Shown piece after piece: positions 9,416 to 20,689 of a stretch of 64,000 nt of DNA. This stretch comes from Collybiopsis luxurians FD-317 M1 (lineage: Eukaryota; Basidiomycota; Agaricomycetes; Agaricales; Omphalotaceae). Each line of letters opens with the position of its first letter. Positions within the stretch are counted from its first letter, which is position 1. Where the stretch lies: contig KN834764.1 of assembly GCA_000827265.1 (NCBI GenBank), positions 811,449-875,448 on the forward strand, given 5' to 3'. The position numbers and the translations under genes were made by a program. Under the pieces are notes generated by a model that saw only the letters and a program-made list of their open reading frames with translations, searched no databases and had not been told where the DNA came from.

Positions 9416-9976
9416 GCAGTAAGTGCCTTCAATTTGACCAGTTTCCATACCATCTTCTGACCTTAGCTGACTTGACTCGTGTTCATGATTGAATAGCGCT
9501 GAGAATAGGAGCATTGGCGAGGTATTGATCAATGACTCCACCAGTCAATGATATTAACGATGGGATATAGTCAGAAATGTTTGCGACACACTCTGGCTGG
9601 TGGAAATGTATACTAGTTAGGACCGTCGGTTTCTTTTGTACACCCTATGATCCTCAGCCCTTTACATTTGTAAATGAGAACCATCTTATCACTAGTAGAG
9701 GATTGATCTTGGAACTTTGAGAATTTCCTTGCCCAAGTTCACAACATAATATTTAGAAGCATGCACTATGTACATCTTCCAAAGTCTTCGTGTTCTCTTG
9801 CAAACTCAGGCAGAAGGTATTTAGACTGATAAATATTTTTGCACTCAACCATGTATCAGACAAGGCTATGAGAAAGATGTCCAGTACAGTGACAGGAATC
9901 TTCTGAAAAAGTAGCTACTATACAACTTACGAGTACATTTAGCATCCTTACAAAATGACCAAGCCATGAAATAAGA
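9416..9976. other. Intergenic, convergent 3' ends
   Basis: No gene seen. It separates the single-codon-exon gene (plus) from the RNase T2 gene (minus), so both 3' untranslated regions should lie here. Confidence 0.5.
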
Positions 9977-12087
9977 TCAAGTTGAAACAATTGCAAGGGT
10001 AAACTGCTGGGTTTCACTAGAACCTGTGAAAACAGTTTCCACAGTCTCACCGCTGGGCATTGCGGAGCTGGAAAAGGCAGTAGATCCACTTGATGCCAGT
10101 AGGAGATTACTACCAGAGGATACCTGTATAGAAGGATTAATATAAGAAAACAAAAAGGCACAGTAAATAGAGTTTTTGTGCCATAAATTCAATCAAAGAA
10201 AGAAAAAGAGAAGAGTCCAGATGAATATACAACAAAATAACTTACAGCTGAAAACTTGGTTGCGGTGACGCCGCTCCCACACGTCAACTCCCCGCCACTA
10301 ACTCCACAACTACCTTTGGACGAAGTCATGGTAAAGCTCGAAGTCGTTCCGGCAAGCGTCATGGTAGCCAAGGTCTGCGTGCTCCAAGTCCCAGCAGTCA
10401 ACAGTCCTCCGACTTGAGAACCACTCTGAACGGCGTGGATCAAGGCTTTACTTGGGAGCGCACCTCCAGTTCCAGTGGACTAGGAAGCAATTAACAATCA
10501 ATTTTCGGTGTGAAAACGATGAAATAACTTACAGTGCTGCTCTAAAGAAACGGGGTTTAGTGGGAGGTAGAATCGGCAATGATTCAATGATCAACTCACC
10601 GGTGTTGTGCTGGTCTTTGTCCCTGTACCAGTGGCAGAGGTGGAGACTGGAGACCCAGTCTTCAGAGGGTATTTAATGCCACTTGACGGGCAATCGCTGT
10701 CTTCCGGAGAATCTGCGTAGATGTCCGACCCAGTAAGTACAGCAACGTTCGATTTTTATATCCAGACTCACCAATAGGCACGAACGTTCCATCCATCATC
10801 GATCCTTTCAAGTTAAAGTACCAAGAGATCTGATTTAAATTACTGCTCGAACACGTCAACATCGGCTTGACCCCAGCTTCAGCGGCAAGAGCATTTTCCA
10901 AGGAGGTGAGTGTATGGGTCGTGGATGACGAGGGTGTGATGCCTTGATTTTCGAGCCATGTGTATGTGGGAAGAGTCTGTTATGAACGACTCAATAACCA
11001 TCATCGCATGACATCGAAAGACGTAAAGACTTGCCTGGAATAGTCGAACCACAGTCTCATAGAAAGCCACCGCCTGTCAATCGAAACGGAGATAAGCAAT
11101 GAATAACACGGATGAACGAAGATCTCATTTACGTCTGTTCCGTCAGCACTTCCACTGGGAAGACAAGATGGACGCAATGTACTGTAGCATGTACCATGCG
11201 TATTCCACTCATGCTAACGATTGATTGATTTCAGTGATTTGATATGATATTCGAAAGTGCAAAGCACTCACCGACCAAAGCTCTTCATCACTTCCGTCGT
11301 CCGGATCGTTCTTCCAGTACTGGGTTGAGGTGTATGAGTACGTACAGTATTTTTGAGTTCAAGTTCACCCACCGTTTGCATGAAAGAGAGGGTGGACGTA
11401 GCGCCAGCGTTTTGAAGCAACTACGAAGAGAGCGCGAAGAGGTCATCGAGACGAGCAGAAGCATTAACGTTGTGGGTACTAACTGAAGTGATTTCGCTTT
11501 GATCTCGCGAAGAATCACAATTCTCCGAGAAAGTTCCATCACAGCTAAGTAGAAGCCCGTTCAGAGCCATTTTCGGGGGAAACGCAAAATGTAGACTGAC
11601 TTATCCGGCCATAAACCTACACCGGTCGTCAGCGCTGGTGAGAAAAGAAGAAGGTGCAGTGAGCGACGTACCGTGAATGGTCCAGCTGTTACTGGGTCCC
11701 GTGGAAGGATCCGTATCCCAGAACTATGATGGGCAATGGTGACACGTCGAAAACAATGAAAGACAGTCAAGAGAGCGCATGCATACCTGAGTTTGCAAAA
11801 TCAAACCCTACAGTGAAAAGGCATGAGATTAATAGAAAAGGAAAGGCGGGATGAACACTGACTCCAGGCGATTCGAAACAGCAAAGATTTGAGACTGAGG
11901 ATGTGTTGTGGCAGGAAGCGGTCCCAGTGGTTGAACAACCGGAAGAAATTGCAACATCTCTTCCAAAAAGGTCAAGGCGACCTCCGAGTCCGAGCGGATT
12001 GGGGGAAGCAAAAGGTGTTCCCAGCACAAGCTGAGAAGAGGTAGCGATGATGAGAGAAAGAGCGAGGGGAGAACCGGCGATAGTCAT
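9977..12087 (-). CDS. Secreted ribonuclease T2 with C-terminal extension
   Basis: An endoribonuclease of the RNase T2 family, which cuts single-stranded RNA through a 2',3'-cyclic phosphate and is normally secreted or vacuolar. The start at 12087 gives a signal peptide (MTIAGSPLALSLIIATSSQL); an upstream in-frame ATG at 12114 is possible. The Cys-rich N-terminus (CSTTGTASCHNTSS) and FWDTDPSTGPSNSW lead into the first catalytic motif IHGLWPDNCDG, which is assembled across introns. The second motif is HEWNTHGTCYST near 11160-11215. Then come YETVVRLFQ, the GVKPMLTCSS segment, a Ser/Thr-rich linker (TSATGTGTKTSTTP), and a C-terminal domain with Cys residues (GSCGVSGGELTCGSG) ending FTLAIVST. It has many short introns. 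Both active-site His residues are present. A TATAAG-like box lies at about 12141-12147 on the minus strand. It is probably active. Confidence 0.9.
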
Positions 12088-12934
12088 CTCAAGCAATGGT
12101 TTCCAGGACTGCAAAACCGAAGGTCGCCTCGAGTCCAGTACTTATAACCAGTATAGCCAGCCATTATCGACCTCATTTCCGTTTCAAGGGAACTGTGTGA
12201 TAATTTGATATAGAGCATGGATATCAGCTGTGTGGATCGATGATAGCGCCAAATCAGCACATGGATAGAACCTAACAACGAGGAAACGACTCACAAATTG
12301 CTTCGATAATTTAAATGGCAATAATGAAGCACATGCAATCATTTGAGCGTTCAACAAGCACCGCGGAAACAAAGATAAGAGGCTTGCAGCTCAAAATTCA
12401 ACAGGAACAATGCTGCTCTATGGGAACTGAAATTACTGAGCAGATCACAGAAACCGAGACGAGATGTATGTCAGTTTCAAAGAAGCTTCTGGGGGGCTCA
12501 ACAATGCCATTACAAGCGCTCCAACACAGCAAAGCTTAGATCGAGGGAGAACCGAGATCGGAAGCGAGAATCCTTCGCCAAGCAAGGTCTAAGAGAGAAC
12601 AATTGGGCTCATGGAGCATTCCGGAGCCGGACCGAGGAAGGAAGGAAGTTTTATTAAAAATCTCGTATCACTTACTTTTGCCCACAACTTGCCTCTGTAT
12701 ACATGGTAGACGGGTCTTTACGCTGTACTTTCCGCGTATCATTGCGCAATCTCAGCCAGGTAAATGCATGGCAACTTAATGGCGAATAGAAGCTTACCGC
12801 CAGTGGAAATACGACTTGCGATTTTCATTGCCTAGGCTCGCGGTTATGACCGTCAGTGGTTTCTCCGACTAATGATGATTCCCCTCTGCGACTTAATAAA
12901 CAGTTACATATAAGATAGAAGAGAAATTCATGCC
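12088..12934. other. Intergenic, no gene recognised
   Basis: Upstream region of the RNase T2 gene and downstream region of the DUF6534-type gene. Only short open frames without family features are present. Confidence 0.5.
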
Positions 12935-14269
12935 TCATTGGCGCTCAGCGTCAACCATAGTGCTACTTTTGCGTCCCAACTCTCCAAGCGGTACCGACTC
13001 AATATCAGTAGAGCGAGTCCACTCCTCCTTAGTCGGGGTAGAAGTCAAACCTCCTAATCCATGACGCGCTGGTTGAAATGGCCCGAGCGTCCCAGATCCA
13101 TCCGAAACGTAGTGTATATGCTCACGTTCTCGGATGAGGATTCGGTTGTTGTATAGCACGAGCAAGGTATTGCTATACAGCTTGCACAAAATGACGCCGG
13201 ATACTTGATGCAGACCATTATGCTCCTTGAGGAAGAAGACGAGGTCGACAATCGCAGCGATGGCGGTGACAGTGCCCGTTTCGATGGTTAGTCGAATGAC
13301 TAAAAAAAGTTGTTCAGACCTATCAAGAAAGCGATTGTTGGCGAAGGATTTACGCACGGCGGGTGACGACGTTATTCATACTTCCCATTGCCTGTGATTT
13401 ACTTCGTACAAGCTAAGTAAAAGCAGGTTTCAGATTAGATTCCTCATGATAATCTTTTCACTCACAAAATAGGTCATGCTAATCGCAATAACTGTGTCCA
13501 CAAATCCACTCCCAGCTAATCTGATCCCTACCGCCCAAACGAGCCCATTCGAGCGCGAAACCTCTGAAGAATCTTGCCATAGCTGCAGGTAGATGAGCAT
13601 GAATATATGTGACTATAAACATGTGGAAGAGTTGAAGGGCAACTCACCAACACTCCAACAGCGATTCCACCTCCCAGTTGTAACAGTGCAAGTATAGTGA
13701 CCAAGGCAAAGATAATTCGAGATTCTGAGAATTTCCATATCCTCCAACCAAAAAATATCTACGTCAACGCCGGTCAGAAACTTTACGCAGGTATTTTGAT
13801 CGACCATCCAATACCTACTTGTACAATTGCGGCGATCACGCTAGAAAAGATTGGAACATTTAAGAAGGTCGAATAGAGATCGTACAGGGCAGGGACGTTT
13901 CCCCACTCCCAAACAAACCATTGGAAAGCATCGTATGTCGCCGAACAAGTTTGGGCCCAATCTAAGAGGTAAACGAGACAAACTAGACCGGATTTCGCTT
14001 AGCCAATTATATAGTTACATTTATTGACAAACAACCCACCGAGCACCTTATTCAAGCGTCTATCTTTGGGGAAATTCAGGTAATAGATGTAGATCTGCGT
14101 GGTCAGAATGCCCAATAATGCCCAATTAAAGAGAACGCCTATGAAACGAGGTCCTGCGCTGTTTGGAGCTGAGTTGATTTGACGGTCACTGCGAGTAAAA
14201 GCATACTGACAGCCAAATAATGTCCGATCGACTGGGGTTCGTGGGAGGGGGAGTGGTTACATGCACCAT
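12935..14269 (-). CDS. DUF6534-type multi-pass membrane protein
   Basis: An integral membrane protein of a large family expanded in Agaricomycetes; its function is unknown. The start at 14269 gives MVHVTTPPPTNPSRSDI. An intron from GTCAGT to CAAACAG restores frame into GPRFIGVLFNWALLGILTTQ, the first helix, followed by YYLNFPKDRRLNKV, which is typical of the family. Later exons give SATYDAFQWFVWEWGN, the helices around IFSSVIAAIVQIFFGWRIW and FALVTILALLQLGGG, then RLAGSGFVDTVIAISMTYF. The last exon (from about 13357 down) has FLVIRLTIETGTVTAIAAIV, DLVFFLKEHN and LCKLYSNTLLVLYNNR, the conserved C-terminal part. It ends with a cytosolic-looking polar tail and TGA at 12935. About seven helices are expected. 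Confidence 0.85.
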
Positions 14270-15866
14270 TCTGAAAGCTCGGCTGAGCACAAAGCTGAAA
14301 ACCAACGGTCGGTAATTTGCAGATGACCGAAAAGCTCTGCTTATATGCGTTGAAAATGATCGCGGTGCCGCTGTGTGTGTATTACTTACCTCAATGGAAA
14401 CTAAAACATAACATTTTACATGCACTCAAGCACCGCGTCATGGGGACAGGACAGTATCATGATAGCCCGCTCGGTGCCCCCATCATGATAATTTAGCGCC
14501 AAGGTACACAGTCGTGAAAGTATGCGAGAGCGACAGGAACAAGAAAGAATCGTGCTTTGACTTTTCTACCACTGGCCGCTGAAGGTAAACACACAGTATT
14601 TCCAGAGTATACGACGATGCAGCAGGAGAAGGGATTTGAATAGGTAAAAGTCTTGGAGTTAGCGTGGTGTCGACCCAAGTCTCCGACATTCAGTTCAAGA
14701 CAGACGCTGTTCAATTGAAAGCACATGCTCCCGTGGAATAATGGAATTATTCCACTGACTTTTGAAAGCTTGTACAGCTCTTTATTGTATCTAGCGTCAT
14801 ATTTTGATATTTTGCAGTGGAGAATGGACGTACATAGGCCAGTTCAGTATTGTGAGTGTAGAATGCGAGGCTATTCGGGCAGAGTGAGAACGGGAGAAGA
14901 CTGTCGAATATTGACATATTAGATATTGCGTCCATTCTGTCTGTTTGCTGCCGCCTTCAAGTTGCCCGATCCGTCTCTATAGTCTCACCGAGTTAGATTT
15001 TAGCAAAGTATTGTCGAATCGTGTCGCCTAGGTGTAGGTGAGAGTGGGGTGGAAGGAAATAGGAAGGAAACAACAAGTGAAGTTTACTACGCAGCCAACT
15101 TCACGATATGGTCTATGGGCAAAGCGCGGAAACTAAACCTGACACCTGAGATTCACCACAGAGGCCGACCGAGTCGGGATGACAATAACCCCGCACCACA
15201 CATTTTCTCGAATTTCAATTCAGGTACAATTAGAATTTAGCACACTGCCGAGCCTGATCGCTCCCTTCACATTTTACATTTCTCGAACCGCTGCTAGCCC
15301 TGAAGGTCTGAAATTTCGTTTCTAGCGATTTTCCGCAGCCTCCGACGTATAAACCAGTGTCGTAGCGAATAGATTCGAAATCTGGGACAACGATTGGACA
15401 GCATGAGCTTGGCGTCCCCGAGAAGTGGGGATTGTGGCAATAATTGTCTGCCAATTTTGAACCACTTTATGAGGAGATCTTTAAAATTAAGGGCTGATAT
15501 CCAACCTCTTAGGAGTGCCAGTCAACACGCTGAGTCAAGTTTCAATTTTTGGTCTCATCACCCAGAAAGCACAAGGATTGGAGGTATCATAAGCTGAATA
15601 CTGAACCATTGCTTTCTGGAAGGCAGTAAGGGTTTGGCCTGACTCCGCTGGGATGGCCTTTGTTTAACTTTGGCTTTAGACAGCTCGGTTAAAAACCGGC
15701 TGCGTGCGTAGGCCGTCGGGCGGGATATTCAAGTCTTTCATAGACAGTATATGCCATGCTATATGCGGCTAACTTTCCCTTTCTCTAATCAGAATTTGCT
15801 TTATTTTTTCTCGCAATTACAAAGGGTAATTATAATACACATATCTACATCGTTAACGACAAAGAT
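14270..15866. other. Intergenic, no gene recognised
   Basis: Several short open frames occur on both strands, none with family features or a convincing exon chain. Confidence 0.5.
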
Positions 15867-15942
15867 TGACCAAGCTGGGAATTGAACCCAGGCCCCTGCC
15901 ACTTTCCGGGGACAGTGCTCTAACCAACTGAGCTACTTGACC
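15867..15942 (-). tRNA. tRNA-like sequence with an abnormal anticodon loop (possible pseudo-tRNA)
   Basis: A 76-nt cloverleaf on the minus strand. The acceptor GGTCAAG pairs with CTTGGTC (two wobbles) before discriminator A. The D arm is GCTC...GAGC with A box TAGCTCAGTTGG. The T arm is CTGGG-TTCAATT-CCCAG. The best anticodon stem is CTGTC with GGCAG, but its loop is CCCGGAAAGT, 10 nt instead of 7, with no U33. No anticodon can therefore be assigned. The CCA end is not encoded, as normal for nuclear tRNAs. It may be a decayed tRNA, a tRNA-derived repeat, or an atypical gene. Confidence 0.6.
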
Positions 15943-16493
15943 CCAATGGATGTGGATTCAATCTCAATCCAACATACATATTGCATACCCATTTTCTGCT
16001 GCTCCTGGCATCTTGATATAAGTCAACCTTTGCAAAATTCAAATTCAACCTGGTGTTGCCACGGCTTACTGGCAATGTATAGCCTGTAGTCTACAGCCAT
16101 TTGCAGTTCTGAATTTTTCATTGTGTTCATTCATATTTGATATTTTGGTAGGGCTTCTATAATCAAAGAACCGGAAACAGAGTCAATGCCTAAACAAACC
16201 GTTGAATTCAATACTTGTTGTCGATGTACTAGAGTCGACACCGGACCGAATTGAAGTTGATGCTTTTTCAGAACTTTGTTTCTTCTGAGTGCATTTCTCA
16301 ACTATTCACCTTCAAAATTTGAAATTTTATTTAGTGGGTAGTGTCGAGAATATTCATCAGCTTTTTATTAAGAGCGGTTAAGCGAGGTCTTTTGATAACA
16401 CTCAGCCATCTCAATGCCACTAGATTTCAACTTTATTCCTGCATTCTAGAGAAACAGAAATCACTGCATTGCAATTAATCATCTGCCATAGTA
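15943..16493. other. AT-rich intergenic stretch, no gene recognised
   Basis: No long open frame or exon chain is visible between the tRNA-like sequence and the MITE. Confidence 0.5.
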
Positions 16494-16817
16494 CTGTATA
16501 ATTACGACCATAAGTTCATGCGGTTCAGTTACGCGTTACGGTACCTTCAGATCAGTTCATGCCGCACTGCAGTGGGGCAATCTATGTCATTATGCAGGTG
16601 TACTCTAGTGATACTCATTATAATTGTGTAGCCAGTGGACTCTCAATTTTGAAGTAGAAGTGGTACATCTCAGAGGGAGTGATGCTAACCACGTTGTCGC
16701 GCTGTGTTACACAAATCAATAGTTCAGTTGTACCTGTTATGTGTTATGAATTTGAAAATGGCCTAGTTCATGGGGTAGCGTTATGCGTTACGTGAACTTA
16801 CGGTCGTAATTATACAG
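16494..16817. mobile_element. TA-flanked MITE, 324 bp
   Basis: Terminal inverted repeats start CTGTATAATTACGACC and extend with one mismatch through RTAAGTTCA (about 26 bp). More diverged pairing continues inward (TTACGCGTTACGG against the inverse of GCGTTATGCGTTACG). TA at 16492-16493 and 16818-16819 fits a target duplication. It has no coding capacity. Its ends differ from those of the 4441-5014 element, so it is a separate family. Confidence 0.75.
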
Positions 16818-17943
16818 TATACTTGAGTCCTATTCATTCACTTTTACGAGGTATAGAGCGACGGGACGCTGCAATAACCGGTTCGAGAGAGCTGTGACAA
16901 TTTTGAAACTCCGCTCACCGGCATTTCGGCGTGCCGCATTCCTTGCCTTATTCACTCAAGCGACACAATCATGATCGTCATCATCCAGTATATATACGTA
17001 TACGTGTGAGCAGCAAGTGCCGGTTGAAGCGCATAGTGCTGTCAAGTACTTGTCACAGTTCTGTCACAGTATCAAGTACCGCCATTTAACCAGCTTCACT
17101 CGGCTGCTTTCTGGCACGACATCCAGCGTCTTTTAAATCGCAAAAGTTGGTGAGACCAAAGCTTAAGATGTGCATTGACTAAATTCAAAGTTAAACGGAA
17201 TATAGCAAGAAATGCAAAAGTTTCACCATACCGACATTTCCGGTCTTTCATCGATTAGTGAATGACCCCCGTCGTCGTTCGGTGCTAGGCCCACCAAAAG
17301 CTATTACCTGTAATTGTAATTGTCTAAATGAAGGTCCACCAATATTGCGGGCTAAATATAAATAGTTCCGTTATCAAGGTCCGAGAACTGCTCGTACTTT
17401 GACAAGTTGTTGGATCGACAGTCTATAATGATAGTTTGATAAGTTTCACATGCACAAATGACAAATATGCCACCCGACTTCGACTTCCTCGCTCCAGCCA
17501 GAAAAAAGTCGAGAAGGGAATTGACTACTGAAGTATTCCGTAGTTGGGTCACGAGATGTGACCTAAATGCGGTGAAGCACAACTTTGAATCTTAGAAATT
17601 AGGTATAAAGCTAAGTCGACTTGAAGTTGATAACTTGACCACTCGTCCAAAAATTCAAACGGAATTTGTTTAAGGAAACCGCTTGCGCTTCAAGAGTCAA
17701 GTTGTTTCGTTGCTCAGGGATATATCTGTCGAAGGGACTAGATAGGGACCAAGCCAAATCGAGCAGAAAGCAGGCCCTGAAGTCCCTGAATGCTGGGTCC
17801 AAGTTATCATAAATTTTTTAGGAACGAATAATTAACATTCAATGAATACCATTGGTTCTCAAAATAGAATCATGGAAGGATATAAAGGCAGCAAGCAAAC
17901 CCGACGAGAACCATCTCTCCTTTGATCTTCCGACTACATTCTT

Positions 17944-19277
17944 ATGGGGAATACAATTACAGACGAACAAGAGTCAATTGCCTTTCTTGGTGAAGAGTTC
18001 TTGTTTGACGCAGTGAACCTTGCCATACAGGCATTTGGGTGTGGTTAGTATAGAGATGAGATGAATTGTTTCGTCTCGCAATTTTGCTTTTCGGTAACTG
18101 TTCGATTTAACAAAATATGTTGTCTTTTAGGAGTGTTTCTTGCGGGATTTGGTGTCGCAATACAATTAATGCTGTGAGTAATCTTAATACTTATGCAGCC
18201 CGCATGCAGTCTGATTTCCTACTAATTTTCCTGGCCATTTTCTAGAACGAAAGCTTGGACGCGCTCAGTCAGGGTTCTGTTCATCTGCCTTGTGGTCATA
18301 TTTATTGCTTTCGCTTGCGAACTCCTGGTTGTAGCTGGGAGCGACCTCAATCAAATTTCGGGCATACTCATCGCCACATCTCAAAACGAGCTTTCTGCTC
18401 GAATTGATACCGATAACACCTCTTTTCTTAAATGGGAATACCCATATTCATGGCCATTCAACATTAATGTAAGGTTCATACGAGTATGATTTTGAATAAT
18501 ACTAAACATTTGCTTAGCTCCTTCTAAGTGATTCCATAGTAGTCTGGCGAGCATGGATTTTGTCAGAGGAGAAGAAAATTTGGCGAGTTATTCTTGTAGC
18601 CCTTCTGATTATCAACATAGGTTGGATCGAGGATTCGAGAGTCATTAAAAATCTTCTGAACCCAGTTTATTACAGGCATTAATGTAGCCGACTGCATCTT
18701 CATTGATATTGAAATCACGCAAGAAATTGAAGGCTCCTCAGTCATAGATTGGGCCTCAATTGGATTTTCATTAGCAGTCAATGCTTGCGCAACCTCGTTG
18801 ATTGCTTGGAGATATTGGTGAGCAATTTCCGTCTTTGGTTCTTCTTAACAGTATTAAAGATAAAACTAGGAATTATCACCACTTCTTGAAAAAACACTGG
18901 CAAAAGGCTGAAAGCAATAAGAGGAGCCACGCTCAAAACATCCTGCTTCTTTTGATAGAATCAGGTGCAATATTTTGTGGAGTTCAGCTACTCAGCATGA
19001 TTATGGTAATTATTCGGTCCACGAGAGGGCAGGACCTTAATGTCGAGATAGCCGATGGGATAGTGACGACGGTGTTATCGGTTGTCACTGTAAGTCTCAG
19101 GAGGCTCTGAACTGATCATTAGCACAACTCACACAAACTATGCAGTCATGGTATCCGGTTGCAGTGATCATCTTGGTCTCCAAAGATTACCTAGTGGGAG
19201 TAGAAACTTTCCACCATGCCGCTGAAACCCAGATGGCCAATAATTTTACCCCTTCTGCTCAGCCGACTCCGGATTAG
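17944..19277 (+). CDS. Multi-pass membrane protein, paralog A (320 aa)
   Basis: The family is not named; it is a fungal integral membrane protein with about seven predicted helices. The exons 17944-18043, 18131-18173, 18246-18468, 18518-18620, 18676-18817, 18870-19089 and 19146-19277 total 963 nt in one frame. The protein starts MGNTITDEQESIAFLGEEF. Helices include GVFLAGFGVAIQLML, VLFICLVVIFIAFACELLVV, VILVALLIINI, IGFSLAVNACATSLIAW, LLLLIESGAIFCGVQLL and WYPVAVIILVSK. It ends SAQPTPD, TAG. Fungal seven-helix receptors have a similar layout, but no diagnostic motif was seen. TATAAAG lies at 17881-17887, about 60 nt before the ATG. Its close paralog is at 21662-22982. Confidence 0.8.
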
Positions 19278-19459
19278 TTCATATGCTTATAGTGTTTGTT
19301 ATATTATCCACAAATTTGGCGAATGCATCGGACCTTGATATTTATCCTCTCTCCTATGGAAGGAAAAACAAGTATTTGCCAATCGCCACTGTGCTGCCTA
19401 GATAATTACAAGAGAAACAATGAGATGAAACAAAAACTAAATAAGTACAATAGTACATC

Positions 19460-20671
19460 CAAATATGATATCTCTTGCGTGTCCACCGCGAGAGCTAACT
19501 GCAGCTGCAGCCTGTGCCGCACCGCGTAGTGTCGATCCTGCTCCAACCTCGATATCGCTTTCGACTTCCGTCTCTGCACCATCCCGGGGTTCTCGCGGCA
19601 GTCTCCCAGCTGCAGATGACACGGGTAACGATGATGCGGAAAACTCTCAACTTCCACCTCACGACGGACCGAAAATGCCACTTGGGAGAAGAAGCGAAAA
19701 AGATAAGAGAAAAGGTCTTCTTTTTCAATAAATTTTTCCAGTGAAAAAGTATAGTTTTGCCACTCGAGAAACACAAAGGAATAGATATTCTTTTTCACTG
19801 ACTTTCGCGTCTGTAAAAGGCGCCGGTCCGACCGTTACGGCGCGGCCCCAATCGGACCGATACGTTTTTCGGGTGGATAAAGTAATGAAAAACTCAAACT
19901 TTCTCTTTGTCTTTCTCGAGTGACAAAAGTTAAATTTCTCATTCGAAAAAACTGCCGAAAAGAAAAGCTTTTTCTTTACCTTTTCCGCTTCTTTTTCCCA
20001 ACAGTGTTTTTGGCCAGGCGTGAGGTGTTCCGTCTCTGCGCCATTCCGGGGTTCTCGCGGCAGTCTCCCAGCTGCAAATGACAAGGGTAACGACGATGCG
20101 GAAAAGAAAAAGGGTGAAGGGGGGTAGGAGAATAGGATGAGAGAGGAAAACAGCAAGTTGTTAGCGGTTCCTTAATCAAAGCAGGCGAGTAAAAGACGCA
20201 CTCGAGATCATATTCACAAAGGGATTCGTCGAATTGCTATTAGCATTATCATGATTTGCTCTTTCTTGAGTGGCCGCCTCAACCCTCGAAACAAGTATCG
20301 CTGCTCTAAAATCCGGATCATTCTCCAGTTCCGGGTCATCTAGTCCATCTTCGTCAACTGCCGAATCATCGTCCTCTTCAACGGCAGCGCCCTCGTCCGC
20401 CTCCCGCGGCGGATCTAATGGCGCAGTGGTGCCATTAGTGTGTGTTTCTGCAGCTTCTACAGCTTGTGCAATCTCCTTGACCTGCTGGTCACCATCGCCC
20501 CAATTGTCGTCTTGATTCACTTCGACGTCCTCCTCTAGATCAGCGTAAGACTGACAAAGAGGACACGAGAAACTCGGGTAGTGAGCTTCGATTAACGGTC
20601 GGATACATTTGAAATGGAAAGAATGTGAGCAGGGCAAGACAAAGAGTGATTGAGCGATTGCAAGGGGAATA
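19460..20671 (-). pseudogene. dma1 3' fragment (duplicated RING half), split by a foldback element
   Basis: The duplicate of the 3' half of the dma1 gene at 23389-25691. It begins inside the RING exon at LFPLAIAQSLF, continues with PCSHSFHFKCIRPLIEAHYP and SCPLCQSYADLEED, and has the acidic Asp/Glu region to about 20202, where the same 5' splice site (TCGA then GTGCGT) is used. The FHA domain and first RING cysteines are absent. The last exon starts at two places: GRLPREPRNGAETE near 20070, where the frame runs into the foldback element, and again near 19610, where STLRG and a Gly/Ala-rich piece remain. It should not give a working ligase. Confidence 0.8.
19671..20015. mobile_element. Foldback/MITE-like element inside the dma1 fragment
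   Basis: Long imperfect terminal inverted repeats of about 95 bp. The left arm begins near 19682 (TTGGGAGAAGAAGCG) and runs to CACTCGAGAAACACAAAGG. The right arm is its inverse and ends near 20001 (CTTCTTTTTCCCAA). The centre is GC-rich and palindromic (CGGTCCGACCG and CGGACCG). About 75 bp of dma1 last-exon sequence is present on both sides (19573-19645 and 20030-20104), much longer than a target duplication. Unit B lacks the insert, so it arrived after the segmental duplication or was lost from B. Confidence 0.7.
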
Positions 20672-20689
20672 GGTTGTATTGTCGTTCCT

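Larger units (their letters stand above)
17180..20671. repeat. Segmental duplication, unit A
   Basis: About 3.5 kb that is homologous, in the same order and orientation, to 20690-24386. Shared landmarks are the upstream sequence TGTCTAAATGAAGGTCC, a membrane-protein gene, the 3' end of dma1, and spacer between. Unit A stops inside the dma1 RING exon, at about 20671, where unit B continues into the rest of the gene. Confidence 0.85.
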
